Assembly: GCF_003544835.1 (NCBI RefSeq)
Contig: NZ_CP032099.1
Span: 1,240,001 to 1,304,000 of the forward strand
Source: Aliarcobacter skirrowii CCUG 10374
GTDB taxonomy: Bacteria; Campylobacterota; Campylobacteria; Campylobacterales; Arcobacteraceae
Direction: 5' to 3'
DNA: 64,000 bases
Shown: positions 35,433-45,095 of the stretch, in pieces
Layout: every line of letters begins with the position of its first letter
Position numbering within the stretch: position 1 is the stretch's first letter
The notes under the pieces: generated by a model
The model's input: only the letters and a program-made list of their open reading frames with translations
Told to the model about the DNA's origin: nothing
The model's database searches: none
Program-made: the position numbers and the translations under genes

Positions 35433-37760
35433 TTAAAGTGTTATGCTTAGTGTATTGTTTTGCTCATTTTCTATTTTACTATCTAACAAATCATTTATTA
35501 CACTCTCTCGTTTTGTTATCTCTATTTTTTTACAAGCACTTTTAAAAGCCTCTTCCTCTCCAACAATAAAACACATATCTTTTGCTCTTGTAATTGCTGT
35601 GTAAAGAAGTTTTGTATTGTGCATTATGTAGTGCGAAAAACTCATTGGAATTAGTGCATTTTCATACTCCATTCCTTGAGTTTTATGTATTGTTAAACAG
35701 TATGCCAAATTTAGAAGTGAGCTAATATTATCAAAATCATAAAAAACTACCATATCATCATTTGGATATAAAACAATACACTTTTGCTCATCAAAATCAA
35801 GTTTTATTATAAGCCCTAACTGTCCATTATAGACTCTTCTTTCCATATATTCACTTGAATTTGATTTATACATACTCATAGTTTGAGCTTTCATATTCTC
35901 ATTTTTTATATGAATAACCTTATCGGTTAGTTTATACTCCATCTCTTTTATTTTTAAACTTCTATTTTTTGTATGATTAAAGAGTCTTTGAAGTTCAGTA
36001 TTTAAGTTATCTACTCCTAATATTCCAGCTTTCATAGGGGTAATTACTTGAAAAAGAGTCAAAGCTTTACTTATGTTTTTTGCTTTTATATAGTCATAAT
36101 ATTGAACTATATAATCACTTGCAATATTTAAAATAGTATTTAAAATATACTCACTATTTTCAACTCTTAAATCAAAAAATTCATTTTGATTTAGTGAATT
36201 TTTAACACCATAATAGTTTTTAATAGATACATCAATAAATTTAAAATCTTCAAAATCCTCTTTATAGTTTGGTAACTCACCTTTTCTTATCTCATTTGCA
36301 ATTAGAGCTATTGCTTGATTCTCATTTTGCCTATAAATTTTTGTAAGTTTACAAATTGGTGCTAACTCATATTTTATGCTATCAGCTAAGATATTTCCAG
36401 CTCCAATAGCTGGTAACTGTCCATCATCTCCGACAATAATAAAAATTGTATCATCACTAATTTTTGAGATGATTTGATAAAAAGTTACTGAGTTTACCAT
36501 TGATGCTTCATCTAATAAAATAACTTTATATGGGAAAAAATCCTTCTCTTTGTGCTTCATCAAAAGGCTTTGAATTGTGCTTGAGTTATATCCTGTTGTA
36601 TCACTTATTCTTTGACTTGCAATTCCTGAAAGTGCAATAGTTATAATATCATCATAAGAGACAATCTCTTCAAGAAGCTCCAAAATAGCCCTACTTGAAG
36701 TTGATTTTCCAGTTCCTGCATAACCTATTAAAAATAGAGTCTTCTCTCCACTATTTATAAGTTCAACAGCTTTTTTTTGTTCATCACTTAAAATAAAACC
36801 TAAACTGCTCTCTTTTTTATCTAAATACTCTTCAAAATTTTCAACAATTTTTCTATTTTTGTCATCTTTTCTTCTATTAAAAAACTCTAAGATGCTTCGC
36901 TCTGAAAAATATAACATTGATAGTGCAACTCTATTTTCACTTGTTTTATAAATCTCCTCTTTTGCCAACATCTCAACTAAAACATTCTCATATAACTCAT
37001 CTTGTTTTGAAAATCTCAAACTATCATCAAGAAGTTTATACAAATGAAATTTATCAATTGATGAGTTTCCATTATTATCACAATACTCTTTTAAGGTGTA
37101 GTTTAGGCAAGATTTTATTCTAAAAGGTGATTTTGGATCAATTCCTAAAGCTTTTGCAATCTCATCTGCTCTTTTAAAACCAATACCTTTTATGTTTGTT
37201 AAGATATATGGGTTTTCTTTTATTTTTTCTATTAAATTATCGACTAAATTAAATGTTGAGTATATTTTTGTAATTAAATTTGCAGATACACCAAACTTAC
37301 CCAAAAAACTTCCCAACTCTCTTAAATGTTTAAATTGATGCCATGAGTCTAAAATAGTCTTTAGCTTCTTCTCTTTTATACCTTTAAAATTTAAAAGTTC
37401 ATTTGGATTATTCTCTAAAATCTCTATTAATTTTGCTTCACCATATTTTTCTAAAATCTCGCTTGCTGCTTTTTTTGTAAAACCTTTTACTATTTTTGTA
37501 AGAAAAAAATAGAGTTCATTATCTTTTATTTGTAATGTATCAAACTCAAATTGAACACCATATTTACTATGAGTTATCCAATTCCCACTAAGTTCAATCT
37601 CCTCTCCAAGCAACTTTTCTATATTTGCATCAAAATATGTTCCACAAATTTTTTGATTATTTTCTAAAACAGCAATAATATATCTGTTCTCTTCATTTTG
37701 ATATAGAACTTTTTTTAAAACTCCACTTAGTTTATAACTTTTTTGATTAGTTTCCATCAT
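35433..37760 (-). CDS. recD2: RecD2-like ATP-dependent DNA helicase
   Basis: About 775 residues from the ATG pair at 37760/37757; longer forms reading back into the previous gene are unlikely. N-terminal OB and tandem helix-hairpin-helix region (LLNFKGIKEKKL..., YILTNIKGIGFKRADEIAKALG), then superfamily 1B motifs: Walker A GYAGTGKSTSS, Walker B ILLDEASMV, GDDGQLPAIG, and the C-terminal LAYCLTIHKTQGMEYENA with TAITRAKD. RecD2 is a 5'-3' helicase acting outside RecBCD. Overlap with the preceding gene suggests coupled translation. Confidence 0.88.
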   Translation of the reverse strand: MMETNQKSYKLSGVLKKVLYQNEENRYIIAVLENNQKICGTYFDANIEKLLGEEIELSGNWITHSKYGVQFEFDTLQIKDNELYFFLTKIVKGFTKKAASEILEKYGEAKLIEILENNPNELLNFKGIKEKKLKTILDSWHQFKHLRELGSFLGKFGVSANLITKIYSTFNLVDNLIEKIKENPYILTNIKGIGFKRADEIAKALGIDPKSPFRIKSCLNYTLKEYCDNNGNSSIDKFHLYKLLDDSLRFSKQDELYENVLVEMLAKEEIYKTSENRVALSMLYFSERSILEFFNRRKDDKNRKIVENFEEYLDKKESSLGFILSDEQKKAVELINSGEKTLFLIGYAGTGKSTSSRAILELLEEIVSYDDIITIALSGIASQRISDTTGYNSSTIQSLLMKHKEKDFFPYKVILLDEASMVNSVTFYQIISKISDDTIFIIVGDDGQLPAIGAGNILADSIKYELAPICKLTKIYRQNENQAIALIANEIRKGELPNYKEDFEDFKFIDVSIKNYYGVKNSLNQNEFFDLRVENSEYILNTILNIASDYIVQYYDYIKAKNISKALTLFQVITPMKAGILGVDNLNTELQRLFNHTKNRSLKIKEMEYKLTDKVIHIKNENMKAQTMSMYKSNSSEYMERRVYNGQLGLIIKLDFDEQKCIVLYPNDDMVVFYDFDNISSLLNLAYCLTIHKTQGMEYENALIPMSFSHYIMHNTKLLYTAITRAKDMCFIVGEEEAFKSACKKIEITKRESVINDLLDSKIENEQNNTLSITL

Positions 37761-38112
37761 CAAATCTATCTTTTTTATGTTTCTCTTTTTTGTATGTAGC
37801 TTTATTTTTCTCTTTTTGAAGTAAATTTGCATCTTTTAGTAAAGTTGCTCTCTCATCTTCAAAACTTTCACTTGGATTTTTTGCAAACTCTAATGTTTTT
37901 TTTATAAAGTTATCTACACTTGAGTAATAATCTGAATATAACTCAACTTTTGGTGTTTTACACATATCTTCATAGTTTTTAAATGTTCTTTTTAAAAAAA
38001 TCTCTTTATTGAAATTTTCAAGTTTTAATAAAGAGATTGTTCTAGTTAAAAACTTCTCTGCTACTCTTATATATCTAATTCTTAGTTGCTTATCATTTAG
38101 ATTAAAGCCCAT
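37747..38112 (-). CDS. Conserved hypothetical protein upstream of recD2
   Basis: 121 residues, charged and helical, without membrane segment or signal. N-terminal KQLRIRYIRVAEKFLTRTISLLKLENFNKEIFLKRTF suggests a helical bundle, and the C-terminus is lysine-rich and disordered. The stop overlaps the recD2 start by 11-14 bases. Not recognised; a role with the helicase is possible from context only. Confidence 0.6.
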   Translation of the reverse strand: MGFNLNDKQLRIRYIRVAEKFLTRTISLLKLENFNKEIFLKRTFKNYEDMCKTPKVELYSDYYSSVDNFIKKTLEFAKNPSESFEDERATLLKDANLLQKEKNKATYKKEKHKKDRFDDGN

Positions 38113-38224
38113 TTAAAAACCCTTTTTCTTTTAAAAATTTGCTGATTATAACCAAAATAATTTAATATTAATAAAAATATTACAAAATGCAATAATTTTA
38201 ATAAAGCAAAATGGTATAAATTTT

Positions 38225-39532
38225 TTGATAAAATATATACCTATTTTTCAAAAAGGACAAATTATAGAAAATTTTTCAAAACTAAATTTAAACGAAAAGA
38301 TTTTAAAAGCAATTTCTGATTTAAACTATGAATCTTTGACGCCTATTCAAGAGAAAGCTATTCCAATAGCAAGAAAAGGTAGAGATATTATTGGTATTTC
38401 TCAAAGTGGAACTGGTAAAAGTTGTGCCTTTATTTTACCAATTTTAGAATCAATATTAAAAGATCAAGAGCTTGGTAAAAATAGAGTTTTAAGAGCATTA
38501 ATTATAGCTCCAACTAGAGAGTTGGCAAAACAAATTGTAAAATCTATTGAAAATTACTCAAAATATATGGATGTAAAAACTGTATCAATTTTGGGTGGTG
38601 AGAGTAAAAATTTACAAGCAAAAAAATTATCAAATGGTGTTGATATAGCAGTTGCAACAGCTGGAAGACTGCTTGAGCATATCAAAGAGAATTCAATAAA
38701 TCTATCAAGTGTTACAAAAGTAGTTATTGATGAGTTAGATGTAATGCTTGATATGGGATTTTTAAAAGATTTAGAGCAAATTTTGCCTTATATTGGTAAA
38801 AATAGACAAATATCTATGTTTAGTGCAACAATAAATTCAACTGTAAAAACTTTGGCAAAACAGTTTTTAAATGATCCTGTTGTTATTGAAGTTACTACTC
38901 AAAGATCAAATGTAAAAAATATAACTCATGAGGCTATTTTAGTTGATGAGGATAGAAAACTTGAAGCCTTATCATACTTTATTGGTTCAAAAAATATATC
39001 ACAAGCTTTAGTTTTTGTAAATCAAAAATCACAAGCCGATACTTTAGTTGAAAACTTAAATCTTGATGGTTTAAAAGCTGCTTGTATTCATGGCGATGTT
39101 AGACAAAGTACAAGAGCATTAGCACTTAGAAAATTTAAAGAAAAAGAGCTAAGAGTTTTAGTAGCAACTGATATAGCAGCACGAGGAATTGATATAGAAA
39201 ATCTTCCTTGCGTAATAAACTTTGCACTTCCTCAAAGTATTGATGATTTTACTCATAGAGTTGGAAGAACAGGAAGAGCTGGAAATGATGGACTTGCAAT
39301 TACATTTTTAAGTGTAAAAGATTATAAATTTTTTGCTGATATTGAAAAAGAGTTAATTCTTAGTGTAAAAAGATATGAACTTGAGGGATTTGCTACAAAA
39401 GAGAAAAAACCAAGAGTAAAATCAAAACAACAAAAATCTATAAAAGATAAAAAATTTGAAGCAAAAAAAAGAGAGGAAAAGGTTAAGAAACCTAAAAAAA
39501 CTAAATCTAAAAAAGTAACAAAGAGAGGATAA
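38225..39532 (+). CDS. rhlE: DEAD-box RNA helicase, RhlE-like
   Basis: Up to 435 residues. Helicase motifs: FSKLNLNEKILKAISDLNYESLTPIQEKAIP (Q motif), SQSGTGKS, PTRELAKQI, DELD in place of DEAD, SAT, VFVNQKSQA, ARGIDIENLP and HRVGRTGRAG. The C-terminal tail is lysine-rich for RNA binding. No ATG exists near the start. A TTG at 38225 has no ribosome-binding site and lies just after a TATAAA box at 38215, whereas AAAAGGAC at 38251 points to ATT at 38261; the true start may be the rare ATT. Confidence 0.9.
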   Translation: MIKYIPIFQKGQIIENFSKLNLNEKILKAISDLNYESLTPIQEKAIPIARKGRDIIGISQSGTGKSCAFILPILESILKDQELGKNRVLRALIIAPTRELAKQIVKSIENYSKYMDVKTVSILGGESKNLQAKKLSNGVDIAVATAGRLLEHIKENSINLSSVTKVVIDELDVMLDMGFLKDLEQILPYIGKNRQISMFSATINSTVKTLAKQFLNDPVVIEVTTQRSNVKNITHEAILVDEDRKLEALSYFIGSKNISQALVFVNQKSQADTLVENLNLDGLKAACIHGDVRQSTRALALRKFKEKELRVLVATDIAARGIDIENLPCVINFALPQSIDDFTHRVGRTGRAGNDGLAITFLSVKDYKFFADIEKELILSVKRYELEGFATKEKKPRVKSKQQKSIKDKKFEAKKREEKVKKPKKTKSKKVTKRG

Positions 39533-39533
39533 A

Positions 39534-40151
39534 ATGAAGAATAAAAATTTTAAAAGATTTAAAGATATTGCAAAAGTTAGTGGACTTAGTAGCTTTTTAA
39601 TTTTAGGTTTAACAGCTTGTAATAACAACTCAAATCAAGGTCAATCTTCAAACAATACTATATCAGAAGCTTCTCAACAACAAGGGGCATTTGTTATAGT
39701 TGAGCAAGATGCTAGTGGAAATTACAAAATTGCAGATGAGTTTCCAGCATCTAAAACAACAATAGTTTTAAGAAGTCCTGATGGAAGTGAGAGAATTTTA
39801 TCTCAAGCAGAGATTGATCAGCTTGTTAAAGAAGAAGAGAAAAAAATAGATGCTGGAACTTCACCTCTTACAAATCCAGAGATGAGTAGTGGTGGAATGG
39901 GACTTGGTGGAGTTTTATTATCTTCAATTGCAGGAGCAATGATTGGTTCTTGGCTTGGTAATAAACTATTTAATAACCAAAACTTCCAAAACCAAAAAGC
40001 AGCACAATATAAATCTCCTCAAACTTATAGTAAATCTCAAAGTTCATTTAATAAACCAGCTACTTCAAATACAAGTTCACAAAAAAAGAGTGGATTTTTT
40101 GGTGGTAATAATACAAACAGAACAACAAACTCATCAAGTTTTGGAAGCTAA
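39534..40151 (+). CDS. UPF0323-type lipoprotein
   Basis: 205 residues. A signal ending in the lipobox GLTAC (Cys near 29) marks a lipoprotein. The mature part has an asparagine/glutamine-rich stretch, a conserved core (GAFVIVEQDASGNYKIADEFPASKTTIVLRSPDGSERILSQAEI), a glycine-rich segment (GGMGLGGVLLSSIAGAMIGSWLG) and a serine/asparagine-rich tail. This matches the UPF0323 family of Campylobacterota, of unknown function. It starts one base after rhlE and is followed 2 bp later by the next gene. Confidence 0.82.
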   Translation: MKNKNFKRFKDIAKVSGLSSFLILGLTACNNNSNQGQSSNNTISEASQQQGAFVIVEQDASGNYKIADEFPASKTTIVLRSPDGSERILSQAEIDQLVKEEEKKIDAGTSPLTNPEMSSGGMGLGGVLLSSIAGAMIGSWLGNKLFNNQNFQNQKAAQYKSPQTYSKSQSSFNKPATSNTSSQKKSGFFGGNNTNRTTNSSSFGS

Positions 40152-40153
40152 AA

Positions 40154-41332
40154 ATGAGATTAGAAAAAATAGATGCTCTTGATAATAAATATTTAGAATC
40201 AATAGGTTTTACATGGCATACAGATAGCGATGAGAGCTCATATATTGCAAATGAGTTAGTAGTAATTAGTGAAGAGGAAGCTGAAGCTTTTTATGAAGCT
40301 ACAAATGAACTTTATGATATGTTTATTGAAGGTGCTCAATATGTAATAGACAATGAGTTATTTCATGAGTTAAATATCCCTTTTAATTTAGTTGAAGTTA
40401 TAAAAGAGTCATGGGAAAATGATGTTCATTGGCATTTGTATTCAAGATTTGATTTAGCAGGTGGAGTTGATGGTAAACCTATTAAATTAATTGAGTTTAA
40501 TGCAGATACACCAACTTCACTTTTTGAAACAGCAATAATTCAGTGGGCAATGCTAAAGAAAAATGGTTTAGATGAGAGTAGTCAATTTAATAACTTATAT
40601 GATGCCTTAAAAGAGAACTTCAAAAGAATCATCACTTTAGATAGTGATATTGAAAAATTTGATGAGTATTATTCAAAACTTGGTTGGAAAATACTATTTT
40701 CTAGTATTTCAAGCTCAAGTGAAGATATAAATACTACAAAACTACTTCAACATATTGCTTCTGAAGCTGGTTTTAATACAGATTTTGAGTTTATAGAAAA
40801 TGTTAATTTTAGTGATGATGGAATATTTAAAGATGATGAGTTATTTGAGTTTTGGTTTAAACTAATTCCTTGGGAAGATATAGCAATACAAGAGAGTGAA
40901 TTGGCTTTAATTTTAACAGAGATTATAAAAGAGAAAAGAGCAATTATTTTTAATCCAGCTTACACTTTAATATTTCAATCAAAAGCATTTATGAAAATTT
41001 TATGGGATTTATATCCAAATCATCCACTACTTCTTGAGACATCTTTTGAACCACTTGTTGGTAAAAAATATGTTGAAAAAAAGGCTTTTGGAAGAGAAGG
41101 TGCAAATGTAAAGATTATCAACTCTGATGGAAGCGTTGAGATTGAAAATGGTGGTGAGTATGAAGGTCACAAATCAATTTTCCAAGAGTATGTAGATTTT
41201 ATAAAAGATTCTAAAGGAGAGTGTTATCAAGCTGGAGTTTTTTATGCTTACGAAGCTTGTGGCTTAGGATTTAGAAGAGGTGGTAAAATTTTAAATAATA
41301 TGTCTAAATTTGTTGGACATATTATTAAATAG
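40154..41332 (+). CDS. Glutathionylspermidine synthase-like ATP-grasp protein
   Basis: 392 residues. The fold of the GSP_synth family (YgiC/YjfC type) is visible: N-terminal GFTWHTDSDESSYIANELVVISEEEAEAFYEA, LYSRFDLAGGVDGKPIKLIEFNADTPTSLFETA, and C-terminal PLVGKKYVEKKAFGREGANVKI carrying ATP-binding lysine and arginine. The amidase domain of true glutathionylspermidine synthetase is absent. These enzymes ligate an amine to a peptide carboxylate; the substrate here is unknown. It lies 2 bp after the UPF0323 gene, a pairing often kept in this group. Confidence 0.82.
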   Translation: MRLEKIDALDNKYLESIGFTWHTDSDESSYIANELVVISEEEAEAFYEATNELYDMFIEGAQYVIDNELFHELNIPFNLVEVIKESWENDVHWHLYSRFDLAGGVDGKPIKLIEFNADTPTSLFETAIIQWAMLKKNGLDESSQFNNLYDALKENFKRIITLDSDIEKFDEYYSKLGWKILFSSISSSSEDINTTKLLQHIASEAGFNTDFEFIENVNFSDDGIFKDDELFEFWFKLIPWEDIAIQESELALILTEIIKEKRAIIFNPAYTLIFQSKAFMKILWDLYPNHPLLLETSFEPLVGKKYVEKKAFGREGANVKIINSDGSVEIENGGEYEGHKSIFQEYVDFIKDSKGECYQAGVFYAYEACGLGFRRGGKILNNMSKFVGHIIK

Positions 41333-41349
41333 AATTTGTTACTTTTCTT

Positions 41350-41400
41350 CAAGATAATCTAATTTTATAGGTTAAAACAAACTTAATTAAGATTATCTTG
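41350..41400. repeat. Inverted repeat upstream of the thioesterase gene
   Basis: CAAGATAATCT (41350-41360) and AGATTATCTTG (41390-41400) form perfect 11-bp arms around 29 bp. It sits 18 bp after the previous stop and 46 bp before the thioesterase start. It could be a hairpin in the mRNA or a pair of half-sites for a regulator; no T-run follows, so a terminator is unlikely. Confidence 0.5.
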
Positions 41401-41446
41401 ATTAAATTAAAATACAATACAAATTATTTAATTTTTGAGGTAAAAA

Positions 41447-41923
41447 ATGAACGAAAATACTAAAAGAGAAAAATCTCTTACAATGACAATGTTAATGACT
41501 CCAGAAAAAGCAAACTTCTCTGGAAAAAATGTACACGGTGGTGAGATTTTAAAAATGCTTGATCAAGTTGCTTATGCTTGTGCAGCTAGATATTCAGGGC
41601 ATTATGCAGTTACTTTATCTGTCGATATGGTGTTATTTAAAAATCCAATAAAAATTGGCTCACTAGTTACATTTCACGCTTCTGTAAACTATACAGGAAG
41701 AACATCTATGGAGATTGGAATAAAAGTTATCTCTGAAGATATTAAGGATCACACAATAAAAAATACAAATGTATGCTACTTTACAATGGTTGCAGTTGAT
41801 GAAAATGGTGTTCCAATGCCAGTTCCAAAACTTGAACTTATAACAGAAGATGATAAAAGAAGATATAACGACGCTTTAAAAAGAAGAGAGTTTAGAATGT
41901 CTTCAAGACATGCAAAACAGTAA
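41447..41923 (+). CDS. Acyl-CoA thioesterase (hotdog fold)
   Basis: 158 residues. NFSGKNVHGGEILKMLDQVAYACAARYSGHYAVTLSVDMVLFKNPIKIGSLVTFHASVNYTGRTSMEIGIKV is the YciA/BFIT-type hotdog core, with the Asp of LDQ as the likely catalytic residue. It would hydrolyse acyl-CoA in the cytoplasm. A GAGG site precedes the ATG; rnhB follows 3 bp later. Confidence 0.88.
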   Translation: MNENTKREKSLTMTMLMTPEKANFSGKNVHGGEILKMLDQVAYACAARYSGHYAVTLSVDMVLFKNPIKIGSLVTFHASVNYTGRTSMEIGIKVISEDIKDHTIKNTNVCYFTMVAVDENGVPMPVPKLELITEDDKRRYNDALKRREFRMSSRHAKQ

Positions 41924-41926
41924 TTA

Positions 41927-42472
41927 ATGTTTTGTGGTATTGATGAAGCAGGACGAGGACCACTTGCTGGTCCTTTGGTTGTTGCTGGTGTTATTTTATT
42001 AGAAGATATACAAAACCTTGCAGATTCAAAAGTTTTAAGCGAAAAAAAACGAGAAAAACTCTTTGATGAAATTAAACAAAAATCAAAATATCATATAGTT
42101 TTTAAAAGTGCTAAACAAATAGATGATTTAGGAATCTCTTTTTGTATAAAAGAGTCTATTTGGGAGATTATGCAAAATTTACAAAATGATGCAAGCTCTT
42201 TTTTAATGGATGGAAATACAAATTTTGGTATAGAAAATCTTCAAAAAGAGATAAAAGCAGATGCAAAATATAAAGAGGTAAGTGCTGCTTCAATTCTAGC
42301 AAAAGTAAGCCGAGATAGATTTATGGATTCAATCTCAGAAAACTATCCAGAATATAACTTTAAAAAACATAAAGGTTATGGTACAAAAGCCCATGTTGAT
42401 GCCATAAAAGAGTTTGGAAGAAGTGATATTCACAGATTTAGTTTTAAATTAAAAGCTTTAAAAGAGGTTTAA
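41927..42472 (+). CDS. rnhB: Ribonuclease HII
   Basis: 181 residues. N-terminal CGIDEAGRGPLAGPLVVAG holds the first two metal-binding residues (Asp-Glu). LMDG near residue 92 gives the third acidic residue and AASILAKVSRDRFM the conserved lysine-arginine helix. It removes RNA from RNA-DNA hybrids and single ribonucleotides from DNA. It converges with the DUF502 gene, whose stop lies 4 bp away. Confidence 0.93.
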   Translation: MFCGIDEAGRGPLAGPLVVAGVILLEDIQNLADSKVLSEKKREKLFDEIKQKSKYHIVFKSAKQIDDLGISFCIKESIWEIMQNLQNDASSFLMDGNTNFGIENLQKEIKADAKYKEVSAASILAKVSRDRFMDSISENYPEYNFKKHKGYGTKAHVDAIKEFGRSDIHRFSFKLKALKEV

Positions 42473-42475
42473 ATT

Positions 42476-43126
42476 TTAATCTTTTTTTAACCACTCTTTT
42501 AAACTCTTTAAATCCTCTAAATTTTTAGGCTCAATTTTTAAAATATCAGCCAAACTTTTTACACCCATAGATAGAAGATATTGTAAATTATGATCAAAAG
42601 TCGCCTCTTCTATTACAAAAATATTATCTTGATGAACTTCAAACATATATCCACCATTTGGAATAGGAGTTTGAGATAAAGTTACAGTGTAGTAATCTTT
42701 TATAATACTTTGTTTTTGAGAGTACATAAGCCCAATATTATATGAATCATTTCCAAAACCTCTAATAGCAACAACCAAAACTTTTGTTTCACCTTTTTTT
42801 GAAGAGTTGAAAATTCCTACAATATCCTTTATTGTTGAATATCCTGGGATTTTATTTAAAAATTTTTCTGTATAGCTAAGAGCTCTTGTCTCAATAAATT
42901 GACCTACAATATATAGTAAAAAAACAAAAACAAAACATACAACAAAAAACCAAAAAATAGGATTTGAATCTGAGTTAACTCCAACAAAATCTAAAACACT
43001 ATTTACCAAAAAATCTATTTTTCCAAACAACCAAAAAACTACTATAGTAATAAGTGCAACTGGAAGTACCCAAAATAATCCTTGAAGAACTATCTCAAAA
43101 AAATGTTTTAATTTTCTCTTTATCAA
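42476..43126 (-). CDS. DUF502-family membrane protein
   Basis: 216 residues. Two membrane helices (about 11-31 and 55-79) are followed by the DUF502 core: KIPGYSTIKDIVGIF, KVLVVAIRGFGNDSYNIGLM, and the P-T/I-P-N-G-G-Y element (SQTPIPNGGYMFEV). Function of the family is unknown. It has its own upstream gap of about 53 bp after the leftward MacB-type cluster. Confidence 0.85.
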   Translation of the reverse strand: MIKRKLKHFFEIVLQGLFWVLPVALITIVVFWLFGKIDFLVNSVLDFVGVNSDSNPIFWFFVVCFVFVFLLYIVGQFIETRALSYTEKFLNKIPGYSTIKDIVGIFNSSKKGETKVLVVAIRGFGNDSYNIGLMYSQKQSIIKDYYTVTLSQTPIPNGGYMFEVHQDNIFVIEEATFDHNLQYLLSMGVKSLADILKIEPKNLEDLKSLKEWLKKD

Positions 43127-43179
43127 AATCTCTCCTAAAATAATTTTTGAAACTATATCAAAAAATCAATATTTTTAAT

Positions 43180-44391
43180 CTACTCATATCTTAATGCTTC
43201 AATTGGATTTAATCTTGCAGCTTTTCTTGCTGGAAAATATCCAAAAACAACACCAATTAAAGTTGAAAATATAAATGCTACAAAAATAATTTGATAATTT
43301 ATAATAAATGGTAAATCAAGTAAATTTACAACACCATATCCAATTGATAATCCCAAAAACACTCCAATAATTCCACCCCAAGTTGATAAAACAACAGCCT
43401 CTACTAAAAACTGCATCAAAACCTCTTTCTCCATAGCTCCAATTGCAAGTCTTGTACCTATTTCTCTTGTTCGCTCTGTTACAGATACAAGCATAATATT
43501 CATAATTCCAATTCCACCAACAAGCAAACTAATTGCAGCAATAGAACCTAGCAAATATGTAAGCATTTTTGTAGTATTTGTCATAGTATCAAGTATATCT
43601 TTCATATCTCTTATATGAAAATTATCAGCTTCACCTATTTTAACACCTCTTCTTTCTTGCATTAAAGATGTAATCTCAGTTTTTGCATCTTCTATAAACT
43701 GCTCTTGTGTTATTGAAATTATTATTGATGAAACATCTTTTTTACCTAAAATCTTTCTTTGAAACATATTTGTTGGAACTATTACTATCTCATCTTGATC
43801 ATTTCCAAAAGCAGCTGCTCCTTTTGAACTTAAAACTCCTATTACATTACAAGTTAAATTTTTAAGTCTTATGTTTGTTCCAATTGGGTTTTCATCACCA
43901 AAGAGCTGTTTTTGAATAGTTGTTCCAATAATACAAGATGATTTTCCAGTTATAAGCTCACTATCATCAAAAACTCTTCCATCTTCAAGTTGCCAATCTT
44001 TGATTATAAAGTAGTCATTATCAGTTCCAACTACAGTTGCTGTGTGACTTTTATTTCCATATACAATATTCATTCGCGAAGAGCCTTCAGTTGTTGCTCC
44101 TTTAATATTTGCAACTTCATTTTTAATAGCCACTATATCTTCGTTTTTAAATGGTTTTGCACTATTATCCTCTCTTGGAACTCCTCTTCTTTCTTGACCA
44201 ACTCTAAGTGTTAGCATATTACTTCCAAGTTTTGTAATACTATCTCTTACATTTTGTGTAGTACCATCTCCAATCATAACCATAGCAATAACAGAAGCTA
44301 CACCTATTACTATTCCTAAAATTGTAAGAATTGACCTTAATATATTTCTTCTAATCTCTTTTATTGCTATTAAAAAGGCATTTTCTAACAT
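43180..44391 (-). CDS. MacB-type ABC transporter permease
   Basis: 403 residues. N-terminal membrane helix ([25 protein letters not shown]), a large periplasmic MacB_PCD domain, then three helices ending [21 protein letters not shown], the FtsX/MacB signature. Together with the separate ATPase encoded just upstream (1-base overlap, TAATG) it replaces the fused MacB of enterics. It probably drives export of an antibiotic, peptide or lipid-like molecule through the TolC-like protein of the same cluster. Confidence 0.9.
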   Translation of the reverse strand: MLENAFLIAIKEIRRNILRSILTILGIVIGVASVIAMVMIGDGTTQNVRDSITKLGSNMLTLRVGQERRGVPREDNSAKPFKNEDIVAIKNEVANIKGATTEGSSRMNIVYGNKSHTATVVGTDNDYFIIKDWQLEDGRVFDDSELITGKSSCIIGTTIQKQLFGDENPIGTNIRLKNLTCNVIGVLSSKGAAAFGNDQDEIVIVPTNMFQRKILGKKDVSSIIISITQEQFIEDAKTEITSLMQERRGVKIGEADNFHIRDMKDILDTMTNTTKMLTYLLGSIAAISLLVGGIGIMNIMLVSVTERTREIGTRLAIGAMEKEVLMQFLVEAVVLSTWGGIIGVFLGLSIGYGVVNLLDLPFIINYQIIFVAFIFSTLIGVVFGYFPARKAARLNPIEALRYE

Positions 44392-45095
44392 TATTTATAA
44401 CCTTTTTTTAAACTATCTTCTATATTTCCATCTCTAAAATATATTATTCTATTAGCATATTTAGCCATATCCTCTTCGTGAGTTACCATAACAATAGTTA
44501 TATTTGACTCTTCATTTAAATTTTTTAAAAGCTCCATAATCTCAACACTTTTAATACTATCAAGATTTCCAGTTGGTTCATCTGCAAGAAGCACTAAAGG
44601 ATTTGTTACAATTGCTCTTGCAATTGCAACACGCTGTTGCTGTCCACCACTTAACTCTGCTGGAGTATGTTTTATAACACTTCCAAGACCTACTTTTTTT
44701 AAAGCTTCAATTGCCAACTCTTCTCTTTTTTTAGAAGTAACTCCTCTATAAATTAAAGGTAACTCAACATTTTCTAAAGCAGTTGTTCTTCCTAAAAGGT
44801 TAAATCCTTGAAAAACAAATCCCAAATAGTTTCTTCTTAAAAGTGCCATTTGATCTCTATTTAACTTCTCAACATTTATACCATTAAAAAGATACTCTCC
44901 ACTACTTGGTTTATCTAAACACCCTATCATATTCATAGAAGTTGATTTACCACTTCCACTAGCCCCCATAATTGCAACAAACTCTCCTTTGTATATCTTT
45001 AAATCAACACCATTTAAAGCATGAGTAATATTGTTTCCACTACCATAACTTTTTACAATATTTTTAAACTCAATAATTGGTTCTTTATTTTCCAT
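44391..45095 (-). CDS. MacB/LolD-type ABC transporter ATPase
   Basis: 234 residues with Walker [10 protein letters not shown], signature [14 protein letters not shown], Walker [13 protein letters not shown] and the H-loop VTHE. LolD/MacB subfamily features are clear ([19 protein letters not shown]). It energises the permease encoded by the next gene and overlaps the MacA-like gene by 11 bases, showing a single operon TolC-MacA-ATPase-permease. Confidence 0.92.
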   Translation of the reverse strand: MENKEPIIEFKNIVKSYGSGNNITHALNGVDLKIYKGEFVAIMGASGSGKSTSMNMIGCLDKPSSGEYLFNGINVEKLNRDQMALLRRNYLGFVFQGFNLLGRTTALENVELPLIYRGVTSKKREELAIEALKKVGLGSVIKHTPAELSGGQQQRVAIARAIVTNPLVLLADEPTGNLDSIKSVEIMELLKNLNEESNITIVMVTHEEDMAKYANRIIYFRDGNIEDSLKKGYK

